Notes under the pieces: model-generated
The model's input: only the letters and a program-made list of their open reading frames with translations
Told to the model about the DNA's origin: nothing
Database searches by the model: none
Translations under genes and position numbers: made by a program
NCBI GenBank assembly: GCA_964549445.1
Contig: CAZJVS010000007.1
Location: 1 to 64,000, forward strand
Reading direction: 5' to 3'
DNA: 64,000 nucleotides
Source: SpSt-539 sp964549445
GTDB taxonomy: Bacteria; Planctomycetota; Phycisphaerae; UBA1845; UTPLA1
Shown here: one piece after another, positions 17,472-26,171 of the stretch
Layout of the letters: each line of letters opens with the position of its first letter
How positions within the stretch are numbered: position 1 is the first letter of the stretch

Positions 17472-19534
17472 CGCCTGCCTTTTTCCTTGCGCGGCGGGTC
17501 GTCGCCCAATGCGTTGCTTTCCGATCCGTTCTTTTCATTTGGGGCACCGGCAGGGACGGTGAAGAGGGTTGGCTGGTCTTTCAGGCGGCGGATTCGGTCG
17601 CGGAGTTCGGCGGCTCGTTCGAAATCCAATGCCTCGGCGGCTTCGAGCATTTCTTTTTCGAGGTCGGCAATGGCCTCGGTGGAGTCGAACTGTTGCTCGG
17701 ACATGCGGACGGCTTCGCGGGCGGTGCGGTGGGCGGAGAGTTCGGCTTCCAGTCCGCGGCGGATTGACTTGACGATCGTCTCCGGTGTGATGTTGTGCTT
17801 CTTGTTGTATTCCTCCTGGGCCTGGCGGCGGCGGCTGGTCTCGTCGATGGCCTGCTGCATGGCGGGGGTGATCTTGTCGGCGTAGAGGTAGACCTCGGCG
17901 TTGACGTTGCGGGCGCAGCGGCCGATGGTCTGGATGAGACTGGTCGCGCTGCGGAGGAAGCCCTCCTTGTCGGCGTCGAGGATGCAGACGAGGGAGACTT
18001 CGGGCAGATCGAGGCCTTCGCGGAGCAGGTTGACGCCGATCAGAACATCGAATTTGCCCATTCGCAGCTCGCGGAGGATTTCGACGCGCTCGATCGTGTC
18101 GACCTCGCTGTGGAGATACTGACACTTGAGTCCGGCCTGCTGCATGTAGTCGGAGAGGTCTTCGGCGAGGCGCTTGGTGAGTGTCGTCACCAGCGTGCGC
18201 TCGCCGGCGACGGCGCGGGCCTGACACTGGAGCAGCAGGTCGGGGACTTGGCCGCGGGCGGGCTTGACCACAATCTGTGGATCGACGAGACCGGTGGGGC
18301 GGATGATCTGTTCAACGATCTCGCCGCCGGAGTTTTTGAGTTCGTACGGGCCGGGGGTTGCCGAGACAAAGATGGCCTGGTTGATCATGCCCTCGACCTC
18401 GTCGAATTTCATCGGGCGGTTGTCGAGGCAGGACGGAAGGCGGAAGCCGTGATCGACCAGCACGAGCTTTCGGGCGCGGTCGCCGTTGTACATGGCGGCG
18501 ATCTGCGGGACCGTCGCGTGGGACTCGTCGACGACGAGCAGGAAGTCTTTCGGGAAATAGTCAACCAGCGTGTAGGGCTTTGCGCCGGGGGCCGAGCCGG
18601 CAAGGTGGCGCGAGTAGTTTTCAATGCCTGAGCAGTAGCCGACTTCGAGGATCATCTCGATGTCGTACTTGGTGCGGGCGGCGAGTCGCTGGGCTTCGAG
18701 CAGCTTGCCCTGCTGGCGGAAGTACATCAGGCGCTCTTCCAATTCTTCCTTAATCGATGCGGCGGCGGCTTCGATGCGCTCCTTTGGCATGACGTAGTGA
18801 ACGGCCGGGTAGACGAATATCTGGTCGGTAGTCGATAGGGTCTGGCCGGAGAGCGGGTTGACGAGGTCAATCCGTTCGACTTCGTCGCCGAAGAGCTCGA
18901 TGCGGTAGGCGAATTCCTCGTAGGCGGGGTGCAGCTCGATGACGTCGCCGCGTACGCGGAAGGTGCCGCGTTTGAGCGTGTAGTCGTTGCGCGAGTATTG
19001 CAGATCGACGAACTTGCGGAGCAGCTCGTCGCGGTCCCACTGCTGGGACTTGTGAATGTCGATGACGCTGGATTTGTAGTCCTGAGGCGAGCCGAGGCCG
19101 AAAATGCAGGAGACGCTGGCGACGATGATGGTGTCACGGCGGCTGACAAGGTTTGAGGTTGCGGCAAGGCGCAGGCGGTCGAGGTCGTCGTTGCGGCTGG
19201 CGTCCTTCTCGATGTAGATGTCGCGCTGGGGGATGTAGGCCTCGGGTTGGTAGTAGTCGTAGTAGCTGACGAAGTAGGCGACGGCATTGTTGGGGAAGAG
19301 TTCCTTGAACTCTTCGTAGAGCTGGGCCGCGAGCGTCTTGTTGTGGCTGATGACGAGGGTGGGGCGCTGGACGGCCTGGATGACGTTTGCGATGGTGAAG
19401 GTTTTCCCGGAGCCGGTGACGCCGAGGAAGGTCTGGGCCTTCTTGCCGGCCTTGAGGCCTTTGACGAGCGAGTCGATCGCAGCAGGCTGGTCGCCGGCGG
19501 GCTTCATTTTCGAGACGATCTGGAAGTCGGCCAT
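17468..19534 (-). CDS. uvrB: Excinuclease ABC subunit B
   Basis: This is a 688-residue DNA-repair helicase-like subunit that verifies damage after UvrA loading and positions UvrC for incision. Walker A is GVTGSGKT at residues 38-45. The damage-probing beta-hairpin region is YYDYYQPEAYIP near residue 92. VDESHATVPQ, IGRCARNVNAEVYLYAD and the C-terminal UVR motif (IADLEKEMLEAAEALDFE) are all present. A charged tail of about 25 residues follows the UVR motif. The stop overlaps the next gene by four bases. Confidence 0.97.
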   Translation of the reverse strand: MADFQIVSKMKPAGDQPAAIDSLVKGLKAGKKAQTFLGVTGSGKTFTIANVIQAVQRPTLVISHNKTLAAQLYEEFKELFPNNAVAYFVSYYDYYQPEAYIPQRDIYIEKDASRNDDLDRLRLAATSNLVSRRDTIIVASVSCIFGLGSPQDYKSSVIDIHKSQQWDRDELLRKFVDLQYSRNDYTLKRGTFRVRGDVIELHPAYEEFAYRIELFGDEVERIDLVNPLSGQTLSTTDQIFVYPAVHYVMPKERIEAAAASIKEELEERLMYFRQQGKLLEAQRLAARTKYDIEMILEVGYCSGIENYSRHLAGSAPGAKPYTLVDYFPKDFLLVVDESHATVPQIAAMYNGDRARKLVLVDHGFRLPSCLDNRPMKFDEVEGMINQAIFVSATPGPYELKNSGGEIVEQIIRPTGLVDPQIVVKPARGQVPDLLLQCQARAVAGERTLVTTLTKRLAEDLSDYMQQAGLKCQYLHSEVDTIERVEILRELRMGKFDVLIGVNLLREGLDLPEVSLVCILDADKEGFLRSATSLIQTIGRCARNVNAEVYLYADKITPAMQQAIDETSRRRQAQEEYNKKHNITPETIVKSIRRGLEAELSAHRTAREAVRMSEQQFDSTEAIADLEKEMLEAAEALDFERAAELRDRIRRLKDQPTLFTVPAGAPNEKNGSESNALGDDPPRKEKGRR

Positions 19535-19697
19535 GGAGAGCCCCTAAAGCAGTTAGTCTAGCGGCGCGAACGGCGGCCCGCGCGGGGGACGGTTGTGACG
19601 CACTGGCGGATTGCAGAAACGTCGAATCGCAAGAAAAGATCGTTGCACGCCGCTCGTAGGGCGGTTGAGGGAGGTTGCCCGCCGCGTAATTGCCGAC

Positions 19698-19722
19698 GGC
19701 CGGCGGGGGCGCCGGCCGCTAC
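19698..19722. repeat. Dispersed 25-bp GC palindrome, copy 1
   Basis: The core GGCCGGCG...GCGCCGGCC forms a hairpin. The element matches 39795-39819 at 24 of 25 positions. It lies about ten bases after the stop codon of the small minus-strand lipoprotein gene, so it may act as a 3' stabiliser, terminator or REP-like element. Confidence 0.7.
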
Positions 19723-19731
19723 GTAAGTGGG

Positions 19732-20001
19732 TTATTGCTGGGGCGGGAGGAGGTTGGCGACAAAATCGACGATGGCATTCAGTGGACAGTCAGACTCGGT
19801 TGAGACGCCGGCCGTCTCAGCTTCGACTTCCCGTGCTCTTTCGAGGCAATTATCGACGCAGCGGTAGTTCTCGCAGCAACTGACAGGGCCGCAGGTAAAA
19901 CTGAAGAAACAGTAGCCGCAGCCGGTGCTCGGGAGCACAGCGAGGACGGCGAGGAAGAGTGCGAAGGCCGTTCGTGCGCGGGGGAGTCGGTTCGCGAACA
20001 T
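19732..20001 (-). CDS. Small cysteine-rich lipoprotein (89 aa)
   Basis: The N-terminus (FALFLAVLAVLPSTGC) is a secretion signal with a lipobox-like STGC. The mature part is short and has six further cysteines within about 28 residues (GYCFFSFTCGPVSCCENYRC), which suggests disulfides or metal binding. AAAGGAG lies six bases before the ATG. I do not recognise the family. It sits between bamA and uvrB on the same strand. Confidence 0.7.
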   Translation of the reverse strand: MFANRLPRARTAFALFLAVLAVLPSTGCGYCFFSFTCGPVSCCENYRCVDNCLERAREVEAETAGVSTESDCPLNAIVDFVANLLPPQQ

Positions 20002-20116
20002 GGCGGTCTCCTTTGTCGAAGCTTGGGAGGATGTTAACCGCGGCCGGGTGGCGGTGGCAACGAGAATTTGGGTCGGCCGGTGACGTGAAATCGGGGCGCG
20101 ACGCCGACGTTCGGAG

Positions 20117-22507
20117 CTAGAACGTGGTTCCGAAGGAGAAGGAGAAGACCTGGGTGTCGTCGTCGGGGCCCTTGGATAGAGGGATGGCGAAATCGAAAGC
20201 GAGTGGGATGGGGCCGAAGGGCTTTAGATAGACGCGCATGCCGACACCGATGGCGGCACGCCACTGCGAGATTTCGGTGTTTTCTTCGATGGTGCCCATG
20301 TCGAGGAAGGTGACGCCTCGCAGTGTTTCTTCCCAGACGGGGAAAGAGTATTCGGCGTTGGTGAGCAGCTCGAAGTCGCCGCCGACCCGCTTTTCGCTGA
20401 TGAAGCGGGCCATCGGCGCGACGCGGCGAAACTCGAAACCGCGGATGGAGCCGATGCCACCGCCGAAGTACTTTTCGAAGACGGGGGCGTCACCAAAGAT
20501 CTGTCCGAGTGTGCCGCCGAGCGAGAGGACGTGCTTGCGGTTGGACGAATCGGTCAGCAGGGTGAAGTGCTGGGCGGTGTCGGCGGTGAAGCGGCCGAAA
20601 AACCAGTCGCCGCCGAGTGCGCCGAACTGTTCGTAGGAGAAGCTGCTGCGATTACCGCGGGTGGGGAGGAAACGACTGTCGGTCGTGTCGCGGACGATGG
20701 TGCCCTTGATCGAGTTGAGCCAGCTCGTGCCGTCGGCATCGCGAATTTGTGCGGGGTCTTCCCAGTGGACGTCGCTGATTTTCACGTTTTCGAACTTGAA
20801 GGCGGCTTCGACGGCCCAGTTCTTGAGGCGGCCTTCGCGGAAGCGCTTGTCAAAAGCGAAGAAGAATCCGATGCGGCGCTCGTCCCAGTCTTCGCGGTCG
20901 CGTTGGAAGACGTAAACGCTGGTGCTGAAGCCGAGGTCCTGGTCAAACAGATAGGGCTCGCGGAAGTCGATGCGGCCGCGCATGAGCTGCGTGCCGGGTT
21001 CGAGCTGGATGCGGAGAGTCTGGCCGGCGCCGCGGAAGGCGCGGCCCTTGAAGAGCTCGGTGGCGTTTCGCGGCCAGTCGGCGATATCGAAATTGCGGTT
21101 TTCGAGCGTGACAGAACCGACGAGACCGCTGTTCGAGGTGACGCCGACGCCGAAGAGGATGGTGTTGGCTTCGGCCTCCTCGACCTTGACGAGCGCGTCG
21201 CGGACGTGGGGCTGGTCTCCGACGGGCGTGATGACGGCGGTCTTGAAGAGCCGGGTTTCGACGAGACGATTCTGAGCCTCGCGGGTGGCGACGGTGTTGT
21301 AGAGCTCCTCGGGGAAGAAGCGTAGTTCGCGGCGGACGACCTTGTCCTTGGTGTCGCTGTTGCCGCGGATGACAATGCGGCCGAAGCGGTATTGCTGCTC
21401 TTCGTTGATGTTGATCGTGAGGTCGACGAGGCCCTCTTCGGTGGCGTACACCCACTCGGAGCGGACGTCGGCGTAGATGTAGCCGTTCTCGCCGTATTTG
21501 TCGGTGATGGACTTCAGGTCGTTCTGGAGCTTTTCGGCGAGGAAGTAGTCGCCGGGCTTGAGCTTCATCAGGTTGAGGAGCTCGTCGGTGGGGAAGACGG
21601 TGTTGCCCTTGAGGGTGATGGACTTGATGGCGTAGCGGACGCCTTCGTCGATTTCGTAGATGACGGTGAGGTCGGTGTCGCTGGTGAAATCGAGCTTGTA
21701 GCCGACTCGGGCATCGAGGAAGCCCTGATCTTTGTAGAAGCGCTGGAGACTGGCGCAGTCGCGGTCGGCGCGGTCGGCGTCGAACTCGCCGGTGCGGAAG
21801 ATCCAGATGTAGGTCTTGGTTTCGATGTGGGGCTTGAGCTGGCGCGGTGTGAAGGAGTTGTTGCCGGTGAAGCGGATTTTCTTGACTTTGACGCGCGGGC
21901 CTTCGGTGATCTGGAACTCGACGACGCGATCGTTCGTCAAACGGGTACGGTTGACGTCAACCTTGATGTAGTAGTAGCCGGCTTCCTTGTACTTGCGTTC
22001 GATGTTCTCGACGGCCTGGCGGATGGAGAACTCGCTGATGGGACTGCCGGGGGCCAGCTCGACTTCGGGAAGCAGGTCCTTGGTTTTGAACTTTCGGTTG
22101 CCGTTGAATTCGACGGCTTCGACGAAGGGGCGTTCGACGCAGCGGAAGACGAGGACGAGCTCGCCGTTTTCGACGGTTGGCTCGGCGCGGGCGGAGTCGA
22201 ACTTGTTGGTCTTGATGAGACGGTTGACGTCTTCCTCGACGACGACCGGATTGAAAGTTTCTCCGACCTGGGACTTGATGATCGAGCGGGCATATCCATC
22301 AGCGACGTACTTGATGCCGACGAAGTCGATGCGGCGGATGATCTGGCCCTGGCGGACGGGTTCGGCGGATGCGGCGGGCTGGGTCTCGGGACTCTGCATC
22401 ATCCCGGCGGCGGCCCAAAGGGCGGCGATTGCGAGCGCGATCACGGGTGCAAGGGCGGCTGGGCCGCGCTGGTGGAGGCGGTGCGAGAAATCCGTTCTGC
22501 GAGACAT
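20117..22507 (-). CDS. bamA: Outer membrane protein assembly factor BamA
   Basis: This 796-residue Omp85 protein inserts beta-barrel proteins into the outer membrane. After a signal or membrane segment there are POTRA-type repeats; recognisable starts include VKKIRFTGNNSFTPRQLK, IKSITLKGNTVFPTDELL and FGRIVIRGNSDTKDKVV. The C-terminal half is a 16-stranded barrel of the surface-antigen family, with IGSIRGFEFR matching the conserved (V/I)RG(F/Y) loop-6 motif. It ends FSFSFGTTF with an aromatic terminal residue, as expected of outer-membrane barrels. It supports a diderm envelope. It is divergent from the coiled-coil membrane protein gene. Confidence 0.95.
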   Translation of the reverse strand: MSRRTDFSHRLHQRGPAALAPVIALAIAALWAAAGMMQSPETQPAASAEPVRQGQIIRRIDFVGIKYVADGYARSIIKSQVGETFNPVVVEEDVNRLIKTNKFDSARAEPTVENGELVLVFRCVERPFVEAVEFNGNRKFKTKDLLPEVELAPGSPISEFSIRQAVENIERKYKEAGYYYIKVDVNRTRLTNDRVVEFQITEGPRVKVKKIRFTGNNSFTPRQLKPHIETKTYIWIFRTGEFDADRADRDCASLQRFYKDQGFLDARVGYKLDFTSDTDLTVIYEIDEGVRYAIKSITLKGNTVFPTDELLNLMKLKPGDYFLAEKLQNDLKSITDKYGENGYIYADVRSEWVYATEEGLVDLTININEEQQYRFGRIVIRGNSDTKDKVVRRELRFFPEELYNTVATREAQNRLVETRLFKTAVITPVGDQPHVRDALVKVEEAEANTILFGVGVTSNSGLVGSVTLENRNFDIADWPRNATELFKGRAFRGAGQTLRIQLEPGTQLMRGRIDFREPYLFDQDLGFSTSVYVFQRDREDWDERRIGFFFAFDKRFREGRLKNWAVEAAFKFENVKISDVHWEDPAQIRDADGTSWLNSIKGTIVRDTTDSRFLPTRGNRSSFSYEQFGALGGDWFFGRFTADTAQHFTLLTDSSNRKHVLSLGGTLGQIFGDAPVFEKYFGGGIGSIRGFEFRRVAPMARFISEKRVGGDFELLTNAEYSFPVWEETLRGVTFLDMGTIEENTEISQWRAAIGVGMRVYLKPFGPIPLAFDFAIPLSKGPDDDTQVFSFSFGTTF

Positions 22508-22698
22508 CCGGTCTTCCCTGCCGGGAGCTTGGACGATCGGCCGCGCCGTGGCGGGCGGAGTATATGAGGTTATCGGATGAGTTGTAAATAGTTGCGGCCG
22601 GTAAAATCGGCGGGAATCGGTCTGGAAATCGTTGTCGAGGCAGTGCGGGTGGATTACGATTTGGAGATACCGAATCGGTTGAGTTTCTGGAGCACGCT

Positions 22699-24531
22699 AT
22701 GAATCCGTTGACGGCGATGATCCGGGCGGCACAGCGGCGGTTGTGGATCAATCGGTGGCTGGAGCATTTCGGATGGTCGATGACCGTCGCGGCGACGGCG
22801 TGGCTGGTGTACCTGATCGCAGTGCGGCTGTTCGGGCTGGCCTGGCCGCTTGGATGGGCGGCGATTGGGGCGGCGGGGCTGGGGTTGGCCGCGTCGATCG
22901 TCTGGACCGCGCTGCGGCGGGCGACGACGCTCGAGGCGGCAGTGACGCTGGACAAGGCGGCGGGGCTCCGCGAGCGGGTGTCGAGCGGGCTGGCATGTGC
23001 GGCGGGTAGCGATCCATTTTCACAGGCGGTTGTGGCGGATGCGGAGCGGACGGCGCGGGGGCTGTCGGTGAGGCAGTTTGTACCGATCCGGGTCGGGCGG
23101 CCGGTAGCGTTTGCCGCGGGGGCGGCGGTCGTCGGGCTGGCGATGGTGTGGCTTTTTCCGAAGTTTGACTTGCTCGGGAAGGCGGAGGCGCGCGAGCAGC
23201 AAAACCTGAAGAAGCAGGTATTGACGCAACTCAAGAGCGAGATCGCCAAGCCGGTGGAGGCGGTCAAGAACCTGATCGAGGGGAATCCGGAGTTGAAGGG
23301 ACTCAAAGGGCTCGATGAGTTGGAGCGGCTGGCGAAGCAGGAGAACGCGGCACTCGATCCTGCGGACCTGCGGCGCGAAGCGATCAAGAAGCTGGACAAG
23401 GTTTCGGACGAGTTGAAAAAGCAGGCGGCGGCCGAGCGGTATCAGCAGATGCAGGACATGAAGAACCGCCTGCAGGAGATGGGAAAGCCGAGCGACCCCA
23501 AGTCGCCGGCCGGGAAGCTGATGCAGGCGCTGTCGGAGGGAGACTTCAAGCAGGCGCAGGACGAAGTCCAGAAGATGAAGGACAAGTTGGCGACGGCGAA
23601 GCGCGAGGGAAAAAGCGAGGCCGAAGTCAAGAAAATGGAGAAGCAGCTCGACGAGCTGGCGAAGAAGCTGGAGGAGGCGGCGGGTGACAAGAAGCTGCAG
23701 GAGCAAATGAAGCAGGCGGGGCTGTCGGAAGCGGACATGAAGCGCGTGCTGGACGCGCTGAACAAGAAGGATTCGAAGCAGCTTCAGCAGATGATGAAGG
23801 AGCTGGAGAAGAAGCTGCAGCAGCAGGGGATGTCGCAGCAGCAGATCGACAAGCTGAAGAAGGAGATGCAGAAGTCGCAGCAGAACAAGCAATCGAAGAA
23901 CAATCTGAACAAGATGAGCGACGCGATGAAGAAGGCGGCGTCGCAGTGCAAGAACGGGAACAGCGAGGGGGCGCAGCAGCAGCTCGACGAGGCGGCGGAG
24001 CAGCTTTCCGAGATGGAGGCGATGGAGCAGCAGCTCGGCGAGATCGAGTCGAAGATGTCGGAACTGGACGACATGAAAGACAAGCTGGGGGAAAACGACA
24101 GCGACAAGGACGGCGACAACGAGTGCAAGAGCTGCAACGGGAGCGGGCGGCGGAAGGATGGGTCGCCGTGCCCGCATTGCAACGGTACGGGTCAGGGAAA
24201 CGGTCGCGGGCCGGGAGGTCGCGGGCGTGGGGCCGGAGATCGGCCGAAGGGCAGCGGGGATGTGGCTTTTGAGAAGAAGCGGGCGAAGACGCAGCAGCGG
24301 CCGGGGGTGATCATCAGCCAGTGGTACATCAAGGGGGAGCAGCTCAAGGGGGAGGCGAAGGCGGAGTTTGAGGAGGCGGTGCAGGCGGCCGAGCGCGATG
24401 CGAGCGATGCGCTGGACAAGGACCAGGTGCCGCGGGCGTATCAGAAGGCGGTGAAGACGTACTTCGATCGGCTCGGGGACGAAAAGGCGGCGCCGGCTGC
24501 GAAGGACGAGAAGAAGCCGGAGAAGCCGTGA
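22699..24531 (+). CDS. Coiled-coil membrane protein with a DnaJ-like CxxCxGxG motif
   Basis: This is a 610-residue protein with membrane segments near residues 27-44, 52-70 and 132-152. A very long Lys/Glu/Gln-rich coiled coil follows (about 165-465). A two-pair cysteine motif resembling half of the DnaJ zinc domain, CKSCNGSGRR...CPHCNGTGQG, lies at about 475-500. The tail is Gly-rich and basic and then helical. GGAG lies before the ATG. The stop overlaps the next gene's GTG start. Similar proteins are encoded near VWA/MoxR genes in planctomycetes (established in general terms), and VWA plus moxR do occur 6 kb downstream here. The function is unknown. Confidence 0.7.
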   Translation: MNPLTAMIRAAQRRLWINRWLEHFGWSMTVAATAWLVYLIAVRLFGLAWPLGWAAIGAAGLGLAASIVWTALRRATTLEAAVTLDKAAGLRERVSSGLACAAGSDPFSQAVVADAERTARGLSVRQFVPIRVGRPVAFAAGAAVVGLAMVWLFPKFDLLGKAEAREQQNLKKQVLTQLKSEIAKPVEAVKNLIEGNPELKGLKGLDELERLAKQENAALDPADLRREAIKKLDKVSDELKKQAAAERYQQMQDMKNRLQEMGKPSDPKSPAGKLMQALSEGDFKQAQDEVQKMKDKLATAKREGKSEAEVKKMEKQLDELAKKLEEAAGDKKLQEQMKQAGLSEADMKRVLDALNKKDSKQLQQMMKELEKKLQQQGMSQQQIDKLKKEMQKSQQNKQSKNNLNKMSDAMKKAASQCKNGNSEGAQQQLDEAAEQLSEMEAMEQQLGEIESKMSELDDMKDKLGENDSDKDGDNECKSCNGSGRRKDGSPCPHCNGTGQGNGRGPGGRGRGAGDRPKGSGDVAFEKKRAKTQQRPGVIISQWYIKGEQLKGEAKAEFEEAVQAAERDASDALDKDQVPRAYQKAVKTYFDRLGDEKAAPAAKDEKKPEKP

Positions 24532-25634
24532 TTCGCGTCGCGGCGATCACCCTGCTGTCAATTGCGATTGCACCGGTTTCGGGGCAGACGAAGTCCAACA
24601 CGGTCACGATCTATTGCTCGGCCGATGAGGCGTTCGCGCGGCCGATTTTGGCGGAATTCACGAAGCAGACCGGGATCGAAGTCCGGCCGTTGTTTGATAC
24701 GGAGGCCGGGAAGACGACCGGGCTCGTGCATCGTCTGCTGGCGGAGCGTTCACGGCCGCGGGCGGATGTGTGGTGGTCGAGCGAGATCTTCGGGACGATT
24801 CAGCTTGCGGAGGCGGGGGTGCTGGCGGCGTATGAGCCGCCGAGCGCGGCGGACATTCCGGCGGCGTACCGCGATCCTAAGCACTATTGGACTGCGTTTG
24901 GGTTACGCGGGCGGGTGATTGCATACAACCCGGAGAAGACGCCGAAGGATCGGGTTCCGAAGACATGGGCTGAGCTGGCGCGGCCGGAGTTCAAGGGGCA
25001 CGTCGCAATTGCGAATCCCATCTTTGGCACGACTCGCGGGCACATGGCAACGCTGATGTCGCTGTGGGGCGAAGAGGCGTTTCGGAAGTATCTGACCGCG
25101 CTGCGCGACAACGGGGTGCGGATCGCGGATGGGAATTCGCAAGCGGTGATGATGGTGGCGCGGGGCGAGGTCGAGTTCGCGGCGACGGATACGGATGATG
25201 TGATCGTGGCGATCGGGCGCGGGGACAAGGTGGAGATGGCGTTTCCGGATTTGGATGCGCCGAGTGGGACGAAGCATCGCGGCACGCTTTGGATACCGAA
25301 CTCGGTAGCGGTTGTGGTGGGGGGGATGAATGCGGACGGCGCTCAGAAGCTGGCGAATTATCTTGCATCAGCGGGGGTTGAGATGAAGCTGTCGTTCAGC
25401 GAGTCGGCCAATCTGCCGGTGCGGAAGGCATCCTGGGATCGATTATCGACACGGAGACCTCCGAATCCAGCAGGCGTCACGAGGTTTGCCGACGAGAAAG
25501 AGGTCGACCGGAATCATACGTACGTTGCGCGCGAGATCGACATCTTCCAGCGTAGTGAGCAGGTCGACTACGTCGCCGTGGCTGCGAAACTCCGCGCCGC
25601 GGACGCGATGATAAAAGAAATTCTGCTGCGATAA
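24528..25634 (+). CDS. Iron(III)-type ABC transporter substrate-binding protein
   Basis: This is a 368-residue periplasmic binding protein of the FutA/AfuA/FbpA group. It has a signal peptide of about 20 residues and then VTIYCSADEAFARPIL, the usual start of this fold. ADVWWSSEIFGTIQLAEAGVL and a central AIANPIFGTTRGHMATLMS segment follow. It probably delivers ferric iron or a related ligand to the permease at 26172. The GTG start overlaps the preceding stop (GTGA). The C-terminal extension after LPVRKASWDRLS is longer than minimal FutA but unremarkable. No ATPase gene is adjacent. Confidence 0.88.
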   Translation: MIRVAAITLLSIAIAPVSGQTKSNTVTIYCSADEAFARPILAEFTKQTGIEVRPLFDTEAGKTTGLVHRLLAERSRPRADVWWSSEIFGTIQLAEAGVLAAYEPPSAADIPAAYRDPKHYWTAFGLRGRVIAYNPEKTPKDRVPKTWAELARPEFKGHVAIANPIFGTTRGHMATLMSLWGEEAFRKYLTALRDNGVRIADGNSQAVMMVARGEVEFAATDTDDVIVAIGRGDKVEMAFPDLDAPSGTKHRGTLWIPNSVAVVVGGMNADGAQKLANYLASAGVEMKLSFSESANLPVRKASWDRLSTRRPPNPAGVTRFADEKEVDRNHTYVAREIDIFQRSEQVDYVAVAAKLRAADAMIKEILLR

Positions 25635-25658
25635 CGCGGGTCGGGGCGATTCAGTCCG

Positions 25659-26066
25659 TCACGATACTTGTTTGATCGTGCACTGCTTGACGAATTCGAC
25701 GTTGGGGGTGTCGTCGACGTCGATGGAGACGATTCCGGCGTAGCTGCCGTCGGGCTGGCGCTGGCCGGCGATGATGATGTCCGTGGGTTCGACCGCGCCC
25801 TTACCGAACACGTCGGCGTCGAGATGGAATCCGACGGAGAGCGTGGAGACGTTCGGGTCGAAGGGGATTGGCACCGACAAATCTCGAACACCGCCCTGGT
25901 CCCGAATGCCGACGATCTGGCCGTTGCCGATGAGGAGGCCGAAGCTGCCTGCGTTCTGGGCCGCGGCGACCTGCCAGACTTCGCCGGTGGGGGTCTCGAA
26001 GGCGGCGGGCTGTGAGCCGCAGGCCGAGAGGATGCTCAGGACGATCACGCAGAAGAGTCGCTTCAT
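25659..26066 (-). CDS. Small lipoprotein on the opposite strand
   Basis: This is a 135-residue lipoprotein. The start at 26066 gives a signal ending LSAC. The mature part is beta-rich, with the phrases GEVWQVAAAQNAGSFGLLIG, PTDIIIAGQRQPDGSY and GIVSIDVDDTPNVEF. I do not recognise the family. It lies between the binding protein and the permease but on the opposite strand, and its ribosome-binding site is weak. The open frame extends upstream to 26702 antisense to the permease and is not coding there. Confidence 0.65.
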   Translation of the reverse strand: MKRLFCVIVLSILSACGSQPAAFETPTGEVWQVAAAQNAGSFGLLIGNGQIVGIRDQGGVRDLSVPIPFDPNVSTLSVGFHLDADVFGKGAVEPTDIIIAGQRQPDGSYAGIVSIDVDDTPNVEFVKQCTIKQVS

Positions 26067-26171
26067 GGATGACACACTCAACAAGGGATATCGACCGCGA
26101 GGGCTTGGAATTGTTGCCGAAAGCGGGGCGGATGTCGAGGGACACGCATACAGGATCGCCGCACGCAGCCG

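Noticed and set aside
21392..22567. 391-codon plus-strand open frame over bamA
   Set aside because: Its composition (long Val/Leu/Asp/Gly runs) is that of an antisense frame; bamA explains the region.
23020..24177. 385-codon minus-strand frame over the coiled-coil gene, very rich in Leu, His and Arg
   Set aside because: It is the reverse complement of Lys/Gln/Glu codons in the coiled coil, not a histidine-rich protein.
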